Source: Nitrososphaera sp.
GTDB lineage: Archaea > Thermoproteota > Nitrososphaeria > Nitrososphaerales > Nitrososphaeraceae
DNA: 5,403 nucleotides
Assembly (NCBI GenBank): GCA_025929855.1
Contig: JAICPK010000071.1
Coordinates: 1-5,403, forward strand
Reading direction: 5' to 3'
In this document: positions 1 through 5,403 of the stretch, piece by piece
Layout of the letters: each line of letters starts with the position of its first letter
Numbering within the stretch: position 1 is the stretch's first letter
Translations under genes and position numbers: made by a program
Notes under the pieces: generated by a model
Database searches by the model: none
Seen by the model: the letters and a program-made list of their open reading frames with translations, nothing else
What the model was told of the DNA's origin: nothing

Positions 1-585
1 GCAGTAAACACCGTTAACAATATTGAGGGCATATTTAGAGGATACAACACTGATGTCTATGGCTTCATTGAGCCATTGCGCAAGCGCCAAGTCGATTTCC
101 GTGGCATGCATGTGCTCCTTCTGGGGTCTGGTGGGGCAGCGCGAGCAGTGGTGGTTGCCCTTGCAGAGCAGAACGGCATAGCCGGGCTTGTAATTGCGAA
201 CCGTGACATGCGACGAGCAAACGAGCTTGCCAACCTTGGAGTTGGCCTTGGCATGAAGTGTGAGGTCGTCCCACTTGATAGAGCACAGGACTTTTCGCCT
301 TCATGCGATTTAATAGTGAACGCCACAACATTAGGAATGAACAATGAATCTAGTGTAATTGATTATGAGCATATATCGAAGGGAAGTATTGTATACGATA
401 TAGTTTACCGTCCGCTTGTCACTGACCTGATTGAAAATGCCAAATATGCACAAGCAAGCATTGTATACGGCTATGAAATGCTTATTGAGCAGGGTGCGAA
501 GGCATTTGAGATATGGACTGGGTTGTCTGCTCCTAGGGAAGCTATGAAAAAAAACCTGCTGGGCATATTTGGTGAGCCGACATGA
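1..585 (+). CDS. aroE: Shikimate dehydrogenase, 3' part (5' end off window)
   Basis: AroE reduces 3-dehydroshikimate to shikimate with NADPH in the cytosol. The frame is open from base 1 with no true start: it begins AVNTV, the end of the family's substrate-binding GAVNT motif, so the gene starts upstream. A TTG at 76 is in frame but lies after conserved residues and is not the start. In window numbering, NTD at 16-18 holds the conserved Asp of the catalytic Lys/Asp pair; the Lys lies off the window. GSGGAARA at 42-49 is the Rossmann dinucleotide loop. NRDMRR at 67-72 matches the NADP-selective NRTxxR motif. NATTLGMN (about 108-115), DIVYRPLVT and the C-terminal QGAKAFEIWTG are also family signatures. 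194 residues are visible of about 270 usual, so roughly 75 are missing. The stop overlaps the next start (ATGA), pointing to translational coupling. Bases 61-300 are clearly GC-richer than the flanks (see findings). Confidence 0.96.
   Translation, partial: AVNTVNNIEGIFRGYNTDVYGFIEPLRKRQVDFRGMHVLLLGSGGAARAVVVALAEQNGIAGLVIANRDMRRANELANLGVGLGMKCEVVPLDRAQDFSPSCDLIVNATTLGMNNESSVIDYEHISKGSIVYDIVYRPLVTDLIENAKYAQASIVYGYEMLIEQGAKAFEIWTGLSAPREAMKKNLLGIFGEPT
571..575 (+). promoter_or_regulatory. Ribosome binding site for shikimate kinase gene
   Basis: GGTGA lies inside the end of aroE, six bases before the ATG at 582. It is complementary to the UCACC part of the conserved 16S rRNA 3' tail. It supports ATG 582 as the start and so the 4-nt overlap with aroE. 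It is the clearest Shine-Dalgarno-like site in the window. Confidence 0.6.
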
Positions 586-1448
586 CTGCAACCCGGAAGG
601 CAAGGGCAGTAGTGCATGGAGCAATTTCAATAGTGAACGCCATAGCTACCGGAAAGGGATCGGCCCTTGGGGTATCACTAAAGGTTACAGCCGAAGTTGA
701 ACTCCAAAAGGGACATGGCCTTAGGTTTATCACAGGCAGGAATGGTTATAAGCTAATAAAAAATATCGTTCAAAAGACAATACCAAAACAGATCATTGAG
801 AGCAATATGATAATTATAAAAGTCGACTCGGAAATTCCAATTGGCTATGGACTCAAGAGCTCCAGTGCAGTATCAAATGCTGTTGCGCTTGCATGTAGTC
901 ATATCGAAATGGAAGAGGATACGAATGATTATGAAATACTTGAAGTGGCTGCCCGTTCCTCGCTAGAAGCCAAAGTCTCATTGACTGGAGCATATGACGA
1001 CTCTACTGCCTGCTACTTTGGCGGTTTTACTGTCACTGACAATTACTCCAGGCGTCTAATCCGCAACGAGAGGGCGCCAGATAACCTTTATGCAATCATT
1101 CTCCTACCGAGCAATACCTCAAGAGGAGATGTGAGCAAGCTCAGAAACCTGTCTGACATCTTCATTGATGCTTTCAGATTTGCAGAGTCTGGCCAATATT
1201 GGAAGGCAATGAAACTTAATGGAGTGCTTGCTTCTGCTGCCCTTTCATCTAGTTATACCCCTGTAATGGCTGCCTTGGAGCAGGGGGCTCTTTCTGCCAG
1301 TATATCTGGAAATGGTCCATCGATTGCTGCTGTAGGATACGCAGACGCAGTTGAATCCATCGTCGATGCACTTTCAAAGTTTGAAGGGAAGATCATTGTA
1401 TCTCGAGTAAATAATGAGAAAGCGAATGTTAAGATCATAAATGACTAG
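582..1448 (+). CDS. aroK: Archaeal shikimate kinase, GHMP kinase family
   Basis: Phosphorylates shikimate to shikimate-3-phosphate with ATP in the cytosol. It belongs to the GHMP (galactokinase/homoserine kinase/mevalonate kinase) superfamily, which replaces the unrelated P-loop AroK of bacteria in archaea. All three superfamily motifs are visible. Motif 1 is an N-terminal segment with NAIATGKGSALGV (19-31). Motif 2 is the ATP-binding loop PIGYGLKSSSA (86-96). Motif 3 is SGNGPS (242-247). TGAYDDS (135-141) carries the paired Asp typical of archaeal shikimate kinases, probably the catalytic base region. The length of 288 aa is normal for the family. The ATG start is supported by a GGTGA site and sits in an ATGA overlap with aroE; the 3' end overlaps aroA by 8 nt. 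Homoserine or mevalonate kinase can be set aside because of the flanking aroE and aroA and the motif details. No defect is visible. Confidence 0.95.
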   Translation: MTATRKARAVVHGAISIVNAIATGKGSALGVSLKVTAEVELQKGHGLRFITGRNGYKLIKNIVQKTIPKQIIESNMIIIKVDSEIPIGYGLKSSSAVSNAVALACSHIEMEEDTNDYEILEVAARSSLEAKVSLTGAYDDSTACYFGGFTVTDNYSRRLIRNERAPDNLYAIILLPSNTSRGDVSKLRNLSDIFIDAFRFAESGQYWKAMKLNGVLASAALSSSYTPVMAALEQGALSASISGNGPSIAAVGYADAVESIVDALSKFEGKIIVSRVNNEKANVKIIND

Positions 1449-2742
1449 CATAGTGATAAGAAGATGTAAGTTAAATGGTAGTGTGCGCTGCCCGTCTAGT
1501 AAGAGTTACAGTCACAGGGCGATAGCAATTGCTTCGCTTGCTGATCAGCCTTCTACAATAACACACGTACTAATGGCCCGCGATACCCTAGCGACCCTAT
1601 CCGGTTGCACCGCTCTCGGAGCGGACATAAAATATACCGCTATGAAGATGCGCATAAAGGGCAGCCATTCCTTGAATCCCCCTGAAAATGTGATAAATGC
1701 AGAGAATTCTGGAACCACAATAAGGATACTAACTGCTATGTCTGGCCTGGTCAGAACCGGCTACACTGTACTGACAGGAGATCAGAGCCTACGCAGTCGC
1801 CCTATGCAGCCTTTACTTGATGCTCTTACACAGCTGGGCGTCGAAGCCTATTCTACAAGGGAAAACGGAATGCCCCCCATTATAGTAAAGGGCGGAGGTA
1901 TAAGGGGAGGTACCACCGTAGTTGACGGCAGCATTTCAAGTCAGTTTATATCAGGTTTGCTGATTGCCAGCATTTACGCTGATTCAGAGATTATAATAAA
2001 GGTGCGCGGCAGGCTCGTCTCCAAGCCTTATATCCAGGCTACGCTTGCCACAATGAAGTCCTTCGGAGTTTCCATTGATCATAGTCCGGATATGTTGGAA
2101 TACTATGTCAAGAACGCAAGATACCATGGGACGAGATTTGAAGTACCAAGCGACTTCTCAACTGCAGCACTTATACTTGCCGCAGGTGCGCTCGCTGGAG
2201 AAAAACTTAGGATAAATGGACTCAATTTTAAAATGCCACAGGGCGATTCGCGTATCATAGACATCTTGAAGAAAATGGGATGCAGGATAATAGTCGACGA
2301 GGAAAATGGCGAGGTGATCATCAGTAGTGTTGACAGATTGGAAGGTGGCGATTTTGACCTAGCTGATACGCCAGATCTCCTGCCGGTTGTTTCGGTACTT
2401 GCACTCAAAGCAACAGGTCCAGTTACAATAACAGGCGTCGCTCATGCTAGAGCGAAGGAAACGGACAGAGTATCAAATATCGCAGCGGAGCTCAGAAAAT
2501 TTGGCTCGGACATAAATGAATTTCGTGATGGCCTAAAGATAACCGCACCTCCGATAATAAAAAACGCAGCACTTGAAGCACACAACGACCACCGACTTTT
2601 TATGGCGTTCACAATCGCCTCTATGATGACTGAAAAATCGACAGTAGCTGGCGCTCAGTCCGTAGATGTTTCTTATCCTAATTTTATTTCAGATATGAAA
2701 AATATTGGAGCGAGAATATCTCCAGCTCCAGATAGAGATTAA
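1441..2742 (+). CDS. aroA: 3-phosphoshikimate 1-carboxyvinyltransferase (EPSP synthase)
   Basis: Transfers the enolpyruvyl group of PEP to shikimate-3-phosphate, giving EPSP; cytosolic two-domain enzyme. 433 aa, usual for the family. Substrate-binding motifs appear in order: PSSKSYSHRA (18-27, Lys21, Ser22, Arg26); NSGTTIR (89-95, equivalent to the E. coli NAGTAMR loop, with the Gly corresponding to Gly96 kept); RPMQP (120-124, Arg124 equivalent); SSQF (166-169, Gln171 equivalent); DTPD (309-312, Asp312 matching catalytic Asp313); KETDR (339-343, catalytic Glu340 and Arg343); NDHR (382-385). Near the C-terminus VSYP (410-413) stands where E. coli has KTFP, so the Lys411 equivalent is Val; other EPSP synthases also lack it, so activity is still expected. 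The ATG lies 8 nt inside the kinase gene with no strong ribosome binding site, so expression probably depends on coupling. A 44-nt gap follows before aroC. Confidence 0.97.
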   Translation: MTSIVIRRCKLNGSVRCPSSKSYSHRAIAIASLADQPSTITHVLMARDTLATLSGCTALGADIKYTAMKMRIKGSHSLNPPENVINAENSGTTIRILTAMSGLVRTGYTVLTGDQSLRSRPMQPLLDALTQLGVEAYSTRENGMPPIIVKGGGIRGGTTVVDGSISSQFISGLLIASIYADSEIIIKVRGRLVSKPYIQATLATMKSFGVSIDHSPDMLEYYVKNARYHGTRFEVPSDFSTAALILAAGALAGEKLRINGLNFKMPQGDSRIIDILKKMGCRIIVDEENGEVIISSVDRLEGGDFDLADTPDLLPVVSVLALKATGPVTITGVAHARAKETDRVSNIAAELRKFGSDINEFRDGLKITAPPIIKNAALEAHNDHRLFMAFTIASMMTEKSTVAGAQSVDVSYPNFISDMKNIGARISPAPDRD

Positions 2743-2751
2743 CAAAAAGCC

Positions 2752-2759
2752 AATATATA
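2752..2759 (+). promoter_or_regulatory. Possible archaeal TATA box before aroC
   Basis: The sequence AATATATA lies in the 44-nt aroA-aroC gap, the only sizeable intergenic space in the window. It follows an A-rich, purine-rich stretch (CAAAAAGC) that could serve as a weak BRE. Its centre is about 31 bases before the aroC ATG. With the usual archaeal spacing of about 26-27 nt, transcription would start only a few bases before the ATG, giving a near-leaderless message. This would fit the lack of a good ribosome binding site before aroC. An AT-rich gap can look like this by chance, so the call is tentative. Confidence 0.3.
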
Positions 2760-2786
2760 GAACAGGCTCAAGAGCTCCTAATAGAG

Positions 2787-3881
2787 ATGGGTGGCAGCAT
2801 GATAGGAGAGCGGTTTGTCGCCGTAAGCTTCGGTGAAAGCCATGGAAGGTGTGTCGGGATAATTGTAGATGGCTGTCCTGCTGGCCTGCCTCTGGAGGAA
2901 ACCGACATACAACCTCTTCTTGACCTAAGAAAGCCTGGACAGTCGATCATAACGACACAGCGGAGAGAAGAAGACAAAGTCGAGATCCTATCAGGAATTT
3001 TCAATGGCTTCACTACAGGGGCCCCAATATGCATGCTTATATGGAACAACGATTCAGATGCTAAACCTTATGAGATGATAAAGAACATTCCACGGCCAGG
3101 ACACGCAGATTACCCTGCTATGGTGAGATACGGCGGTTTTGCAGATTATAGAGGAAGTGGAAGATTCTCTGGAAGGCTCACAGCTACTCTTGTGATGGCT
3201 GGCGCTATAGCGGTCAAGCTTCTAAAAATCACACTTGGAATTGAGACGGTGGCTTATACTACAGAAATAGGCGACATCAGAGCACACAATATGACCAAAG
3301 AAAATATCGCTACTAGATATGATAACGAAGTGAGGTGTCCTGACTTACAAGCTGCTCAGAGCATGAAGGAGGCGATCTTACAGGCAAGAAAATCGGGCGA
3401 CTCGCTAGGCGGCATAATCGAATGTATTAGCAGCGGCCTGCCGGTGGGCATGGGCGAGCCCATATTTGCATCTCTCGAGTCAGATCTCAGCAAGGCCCTA
3501 TTTAGTATACCTGCGGTCAAAGCTGTGGAATTTGGTTCTGGCTTTGCAGGCAGCAAAATGCGAGGCTCTGAAAATAACGATAGCTATATGATAAAAAATG
3601 GCAAGGTGATAACTAAGACTAACAATGCAGGCGGGATATTAGGTGGGCTATCAAATGGAATGCCTATTGTAGTCAGGGTGGGCTTCAAGCCAGCCGCTTC
3701 AGTAGCCATGACGCAGCAAACACTCGACGTTTCGACAAACGAGCAGACAAATCTTACTGTGCCAGGGAGGCATGACCCATGCGTTGTACCGAGGGCTCCG
3801 CCCGTCGTGGAGTGTGTTGTTTCGATGGTTTTAGCCGATCATGCCATAAGGTCAGGCCTAATACCCTTGGTGCTAAAGTGA
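2787..3881 (+). CDS. aroC: Chorismate synthase
   Basis: Removes phosphate from EPSP by anti-1,4-elimination to give chorismate, using reduced FMN as a cofactor without net redox change. 364 aa, within the family's usual 350-390. FGESHG (15-20) carries the first conserved His. PRPGHADYP holds the second conserved His, followed by a YGGF...DYRGSGRFSGRLTA segment. GSGFAGSKMRGSENND and NNAGGILGGLSNG are further FMN/substrate-site signatures. GRHDPCVVPRAPPVVE near the C-terminus has the conserved Arg-His-Asp. The start at 2787 is chosen because it places FGESHG at residues 15-20, exactly as in typical AroC proteins opening MxGNxxGxxF; the ATG at 2799 would cut into that opening. The RGSGRFSGRLTA segment differs from the E. 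coli form RGGGRSSARETA; FSGR-type variants are known in other chorismate synthases. No strong ribosome binding site is seen; a TATA-like box precedes it. Confidence 0.97.
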   Translation: MGGSMIGERFVAVSFGESHGRCVGIIVDGCPAGLPLEETDIQPLLDLRKPGQSIITTQRREEDKVEILSGIFNGFTTGAPICMLIWNNDSDAKPYEMIKNIPRPGHADYPAMVRYGGFADYRGSGRFSGRLTATLVMAGAIAVKLLKITLGIETVAYTTEIGDIRAHNMTKENIATRYDNEVRCPDLQAAQSMKEAILQARKSGDSLGGIIECISSGLPVGMGEPIFASLESDLSKALFSIPAVKAVEFGSGFAGSKMRGSENNDSYMIKNGKVITKTNNAGGILGGLSNGMPIVVRVGFKPAASVAMTQQTLDVSTNEQTNLTVPGRHDPCVVPRAPPVVECVVSMVLADHAIRSGLIPLVLK

Positions 3882-3891
3882 GACGGTGCTA

Positions 3892-5280
3892 ATGGATAAT
3901 ACACATGAAGATCTCGACATACTGCGTGACAAGGTGCGTGGCGTGACAATACAGATTATGCGCGCTGTCCAGGAACGTATGGAGCTTGCAAGAAAGATTG
4001 GAGAAGTAAAAAGTAGGCTTGGCATCGATATCAAGGATGAAAAGGTTGAAAATGATATACGGATGACAGTCATGTCGTTGGCAGAAGAGATCGGAATGAG
4101 TACAGAGTTTGCACTACAGCTCTTGAATGTCTTGCTTGCGGAGTCAGAGCAGGTGCAAGTGCAAAAAAGCGAGCAAAGGGTAGTAGAAAAGCAGACACAT
4201 CTTAGCATATTCTCAAAGGCGAGACAGCTTGAGGCTTCCGGCAAGAAAATAATACACATGGAGGTTGGCGAACCAGACTATTCAGCACCTGCAAGAGTTG
4301 GAGCTGCGCTTGCTGATTCTTTCGAGATGAAGCATTACCATTATACAGATACTCAAGGCATTGCAAAACTACGCGATGCTATAGCCACTAAGGAAGGAGG
4401 AGGAATATCCAGAGATCAAGTGGTAGTGACACCTGGCGGCCGCTTTGCAGTTTTCAGTGCAATCACATCGTTGCTAAGAGCAGGACAAGAGATGATAGTG
4501 ATAGAGCCGGCGTGGCCTGCGTATAAAGAATGTGCAGATTTTGTAGGTGCAAGGACTAAGATACTAAGAACTACCATTGAAAATAAGTGGATCCCTGATA
4601 CTAAACAAATGGAACGCATGATTAATTCAAGTACTAAAATGATTGTACTCAATTACCCAAACAACCCGACAGGAAAGGTGCTTGATGACAAAATAATGGA
4701 GAAAATAGTACTACTTGCAAAGGATCATGGGCTTTACTTGCTAAGCGATGAAGTTTATGCTGACTATGTATTTGGAGAGTTCACAAGCATACGCGAATAT
4801 GATTATGCGAAGAGCATTGTTATAGGATCCTTTTCGAAACGATATGCAATGACCGGATTTAGGGTGGGATATGGTATAGCAAACAAAGACATTATCTCAA
4901 AAATGGCAAGAGTTCAGGCGGTTGCAATCACAAGCGTAGCAGAGCCAATGCAGCGAGCCGCTCTTGCTGCACTAGAAGTAGACCCATCAGAAAATGTCCA
5001 ACTAATGAAAACGAGACTCGACTATGTATGCAGCAAGCTTAAGAAAATGTCGCTTAGGTATATTGAGCCGGAAGGTGCTATGTACGTTTACCCTGAGCTG
5101 CCAAACGGGGACGACTTAACTATCATTGAAAGGTTGTTAGAGAAAGGCGTGGCGATAGCGCCCGGCACAGGTTTTGGGGATGCATACAAGCGATATGTCA
5201 GGATATCTGCATGCCAGCCGGAGAAGACACTAGAAAAAGGGCTTGATGTAATAGCATCGGTCATAAGAGAGGACTTGTAA
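3892..5280 (+). CDS. Fused chorismate mutase (AroQ type) - class I/II aminotransferase
   Basis: Two-domain enzyme, 462 aa from ATG 3892. Residues about 7-92 are an all-helical AroQ chorismate mutase (chorismate to prephenate): Arg12, Arg29, Lys40, Asp49, Glu53, Ser85 and Gln89 align with E. coli Arg11, Arg28, Lys39, Asp48, Glu52, Ser84 and Gln88. Val52 replaces Arg51. A short charged linker leads to a full PLP fold-type I aminotransferase: VGEPDYSAP, PNNPTG (Asn258), SDEVY (Asp286, Tyr289), SFSKRYAMTGFRVGY (Lys316 should bind PLP) and YVRIS (Arg437, substrate carboxylate). Prephenate or aromatic 2-oxo acids are the likely amino acceptors, judging by the fusion and by tyrA next door; aspartate could be donor or substrate. 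An in-frame GTG at 3886 is an alternative start (464 aa), 4 nt after aroC. GTGA at 3878-3881 could serve either start. ATG is preferred only as the commoner codon. Fusion is direct from the sequence; substrate is inference. Confidence 0.93.
   Translation: MDNTHEDLDILRDKVRGVTIQIMRAVQERMELARKIGEVKSRLGIDIKDEKVENDIRMTVMSLAEEIGMSTEFALQLLNVLLAESEQVQVQKSEQRVVEKQTHLSIFSKARQLEASGKKIIHMEVGEPDYSAPARVGAALADSFEMKHYHYTDTQGIAKLRDAIATKEGGGISRDQVVVTPGGRFAVFSAITSLLRAGQEMIVIEPAWPAYKECADFVGARTKILRTTIENKWIPDTKQMERMINSSTKMIVLNYPNNPTGKVLDDKIMEKIVLLAKDHGLYLLSDEVYADYVFGEFTSIREYDYAKSIVIGSFSKRYAMTGFRVGYGIANKDIISKMARVQAVAITSVAEPMQRAALAALEVDPSENVQLMKTRLDYVCSKLKKMSLRYIEPEGAMYVYPELPNGDDLTIIERLLEKGVAIAPGTGFGDAYKRYVRISACQPEKTLEKGLDVIASVIREDL
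5269..5272 (+). promoter_or_regulatory. Probable ribosome binding site for tyrA
   Basis: GAGG, within the purine-rich run AGAGAGGA at the very end of the preceding coding region, lies nine bases before the TTG at 5282. It favours TTG 5282 over the in-frame GTG at 5291, which would be 18 bases away. An in-frame TAA at 5264-5266 rules out any start further upstream. Confidence 0.45.
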
Positions 5281-5281
5281 A

Positions 5282-5403
5282 TTGCAGCAGGTGGCGATAG
5301 TAGGCGCCGCAGGAAAAATGGGCACGTGGTTCGCTAGTTATTTTGCCCATCGTGGTCTGAATGTCTCAGCATATGATATCAACCAAAAAAAAATATTGAA
5401 AAC
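5282..5403 (+). CDS. tyrA: Prephenate dehydrogenase, 5' part (3' end off window)
   Basis: Only the first 40 residues are visible. They form the start of a Rossmann fold: a hydrophobic first strand VAIVG, then the GAAGKMG loop (8-14, GxxGxMG), the WFASYFAHRG helix, and a second strand VSAYD. Asp32 at the end of that strand suggests NAD rather than NADP. The GxxGxMGxWFA pattern and position right after a chorismate mutase-aminotransferase point to TyrA, which oxidatively decarboxylates prephenate (or arogenate) on the way to tyrosine. The TTG at 5282 is the preferred start: it is 1 nt after the previous stop, has a GAGG site at good spacing, and an upstream in-frame stop at 5264 bounds it. GTG at 5291 is the alternative. 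Another Rossmann dehydrogenase, such as a 6-phosphogluconate or pyrroline-5-carboxylate reductase relative, cannot be fully excluded from 40 residues, but context makes TyrA much likelier. Confidence 0.82.
   Translation, partial: MQQVAIVGAAGKMGTWFASYFAHRGLNVSAYDINQKKILK

Noticed and set aside
76..78. TTG as the start of aroE
   Set aside because: The frame is open to base 1 and codes upstream of this TTG for the conserved AVNTV and GYNTD motifs, so the gene begins off the window.
331..630. Open reading frame of 99 codons on the minus strand spanning the aroE-kinase junction
   Set aside because: It is opposite two confident genes that themselves overlap, and it shows no motif.
2103..2408. Open reading frame of 101 codons on the minus strand
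   Set aside because: It is wholly inside aroA, with low-complexity Ser-rich translation and no family signature.
2748..2768. Inverted repeat AGCC / GGCT in the aroA-aroC gap as a terminator
   Set aside because: The stem is four base pairs with a 13-nt loop and no T-rich tail follows; it is too weak.
2772..2777. Palindrome GAGCTC as an operator
   Set aside because: A single six-base palindrome is expected by chance, and no second copy or longer dyad is seen in the gap.
3873..4259. Open reading frame of 128 codons on the minus strand
   Set aside because: It lies opposite the end of aroC and the mutase domain, is Ser/Cys-rich without recognisable motifs, and overlaps well-supported genes; it is a shadow frame.
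5384..5393. Run of A bases in tyrA as a frameshift site
   Set aside because: The run reads normally through Lys codons and the frame stays open to the window edge; nothing shows slippage, though it is a place to watch for sequencing errors.

Overview
The window is a dense, single-strand piece of an archaeal operon for aromatic amino acid synthesis. All six genes lie on the + strand, almost end to end, and both outermost genes run off the window. In order they are aroE (3' part), an archaeal GHMP-type shikimate kinase, aroA, aroC, a chorismate mutase fused to a class I/II aminotransferase, and the 5' end of a prephenate dehydrogenase (tyrA). Together they encode the successive steps 3-dehydroshikimate -> shikimate -> shikimate-3-phosphate -> EPSP -> chorismate -> prephenate -> tyrosine precursor, in nearly exact pathway order.

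Origin: the GHMP-family shikimate kinase, used instead of the bacterial P-loop AroK, is a strong archaeal marker. Frequent ATA and AGA/AGG codons and GGTGA-type ribosome binding sites fit this. GC content is in the low to mid forties (hand count over sampled lines). The gene order and general look suggest Thaumarchaeota or a related TACK archaeon, but that level of placement is inference and cannot be settled here.

Layout: 1-585 aroE, lacking its N-terminal part only because of the window edge; 582-1448 shikimate kinase, overlapping aroE by 4 nt; 1441-2742 aroA, overlapping the kinase by 8 nt; 2743-2786 the only real gap, with a TATA-like box that may be an internal promoter; 2787-3881 aroC; 3892 (or 3886)-5280 the mutase-aminotransferase fusion; 5282-5403 the start of tyrA, probably from a TTG codon 1 nt after the preceding stop. 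No stretch over 300 nt lacks a gene. No RNA gene, mobile element, CRISPR array or convincing terminator was seen.

The points most worth a second look are the mutase-aminotransferase fusion, a GC-rich island inside aroE, and the possible internal promoter before aroC. This is otherwise a conventional core biosynthetic operon, and I did not find a previously undescribed system in it.
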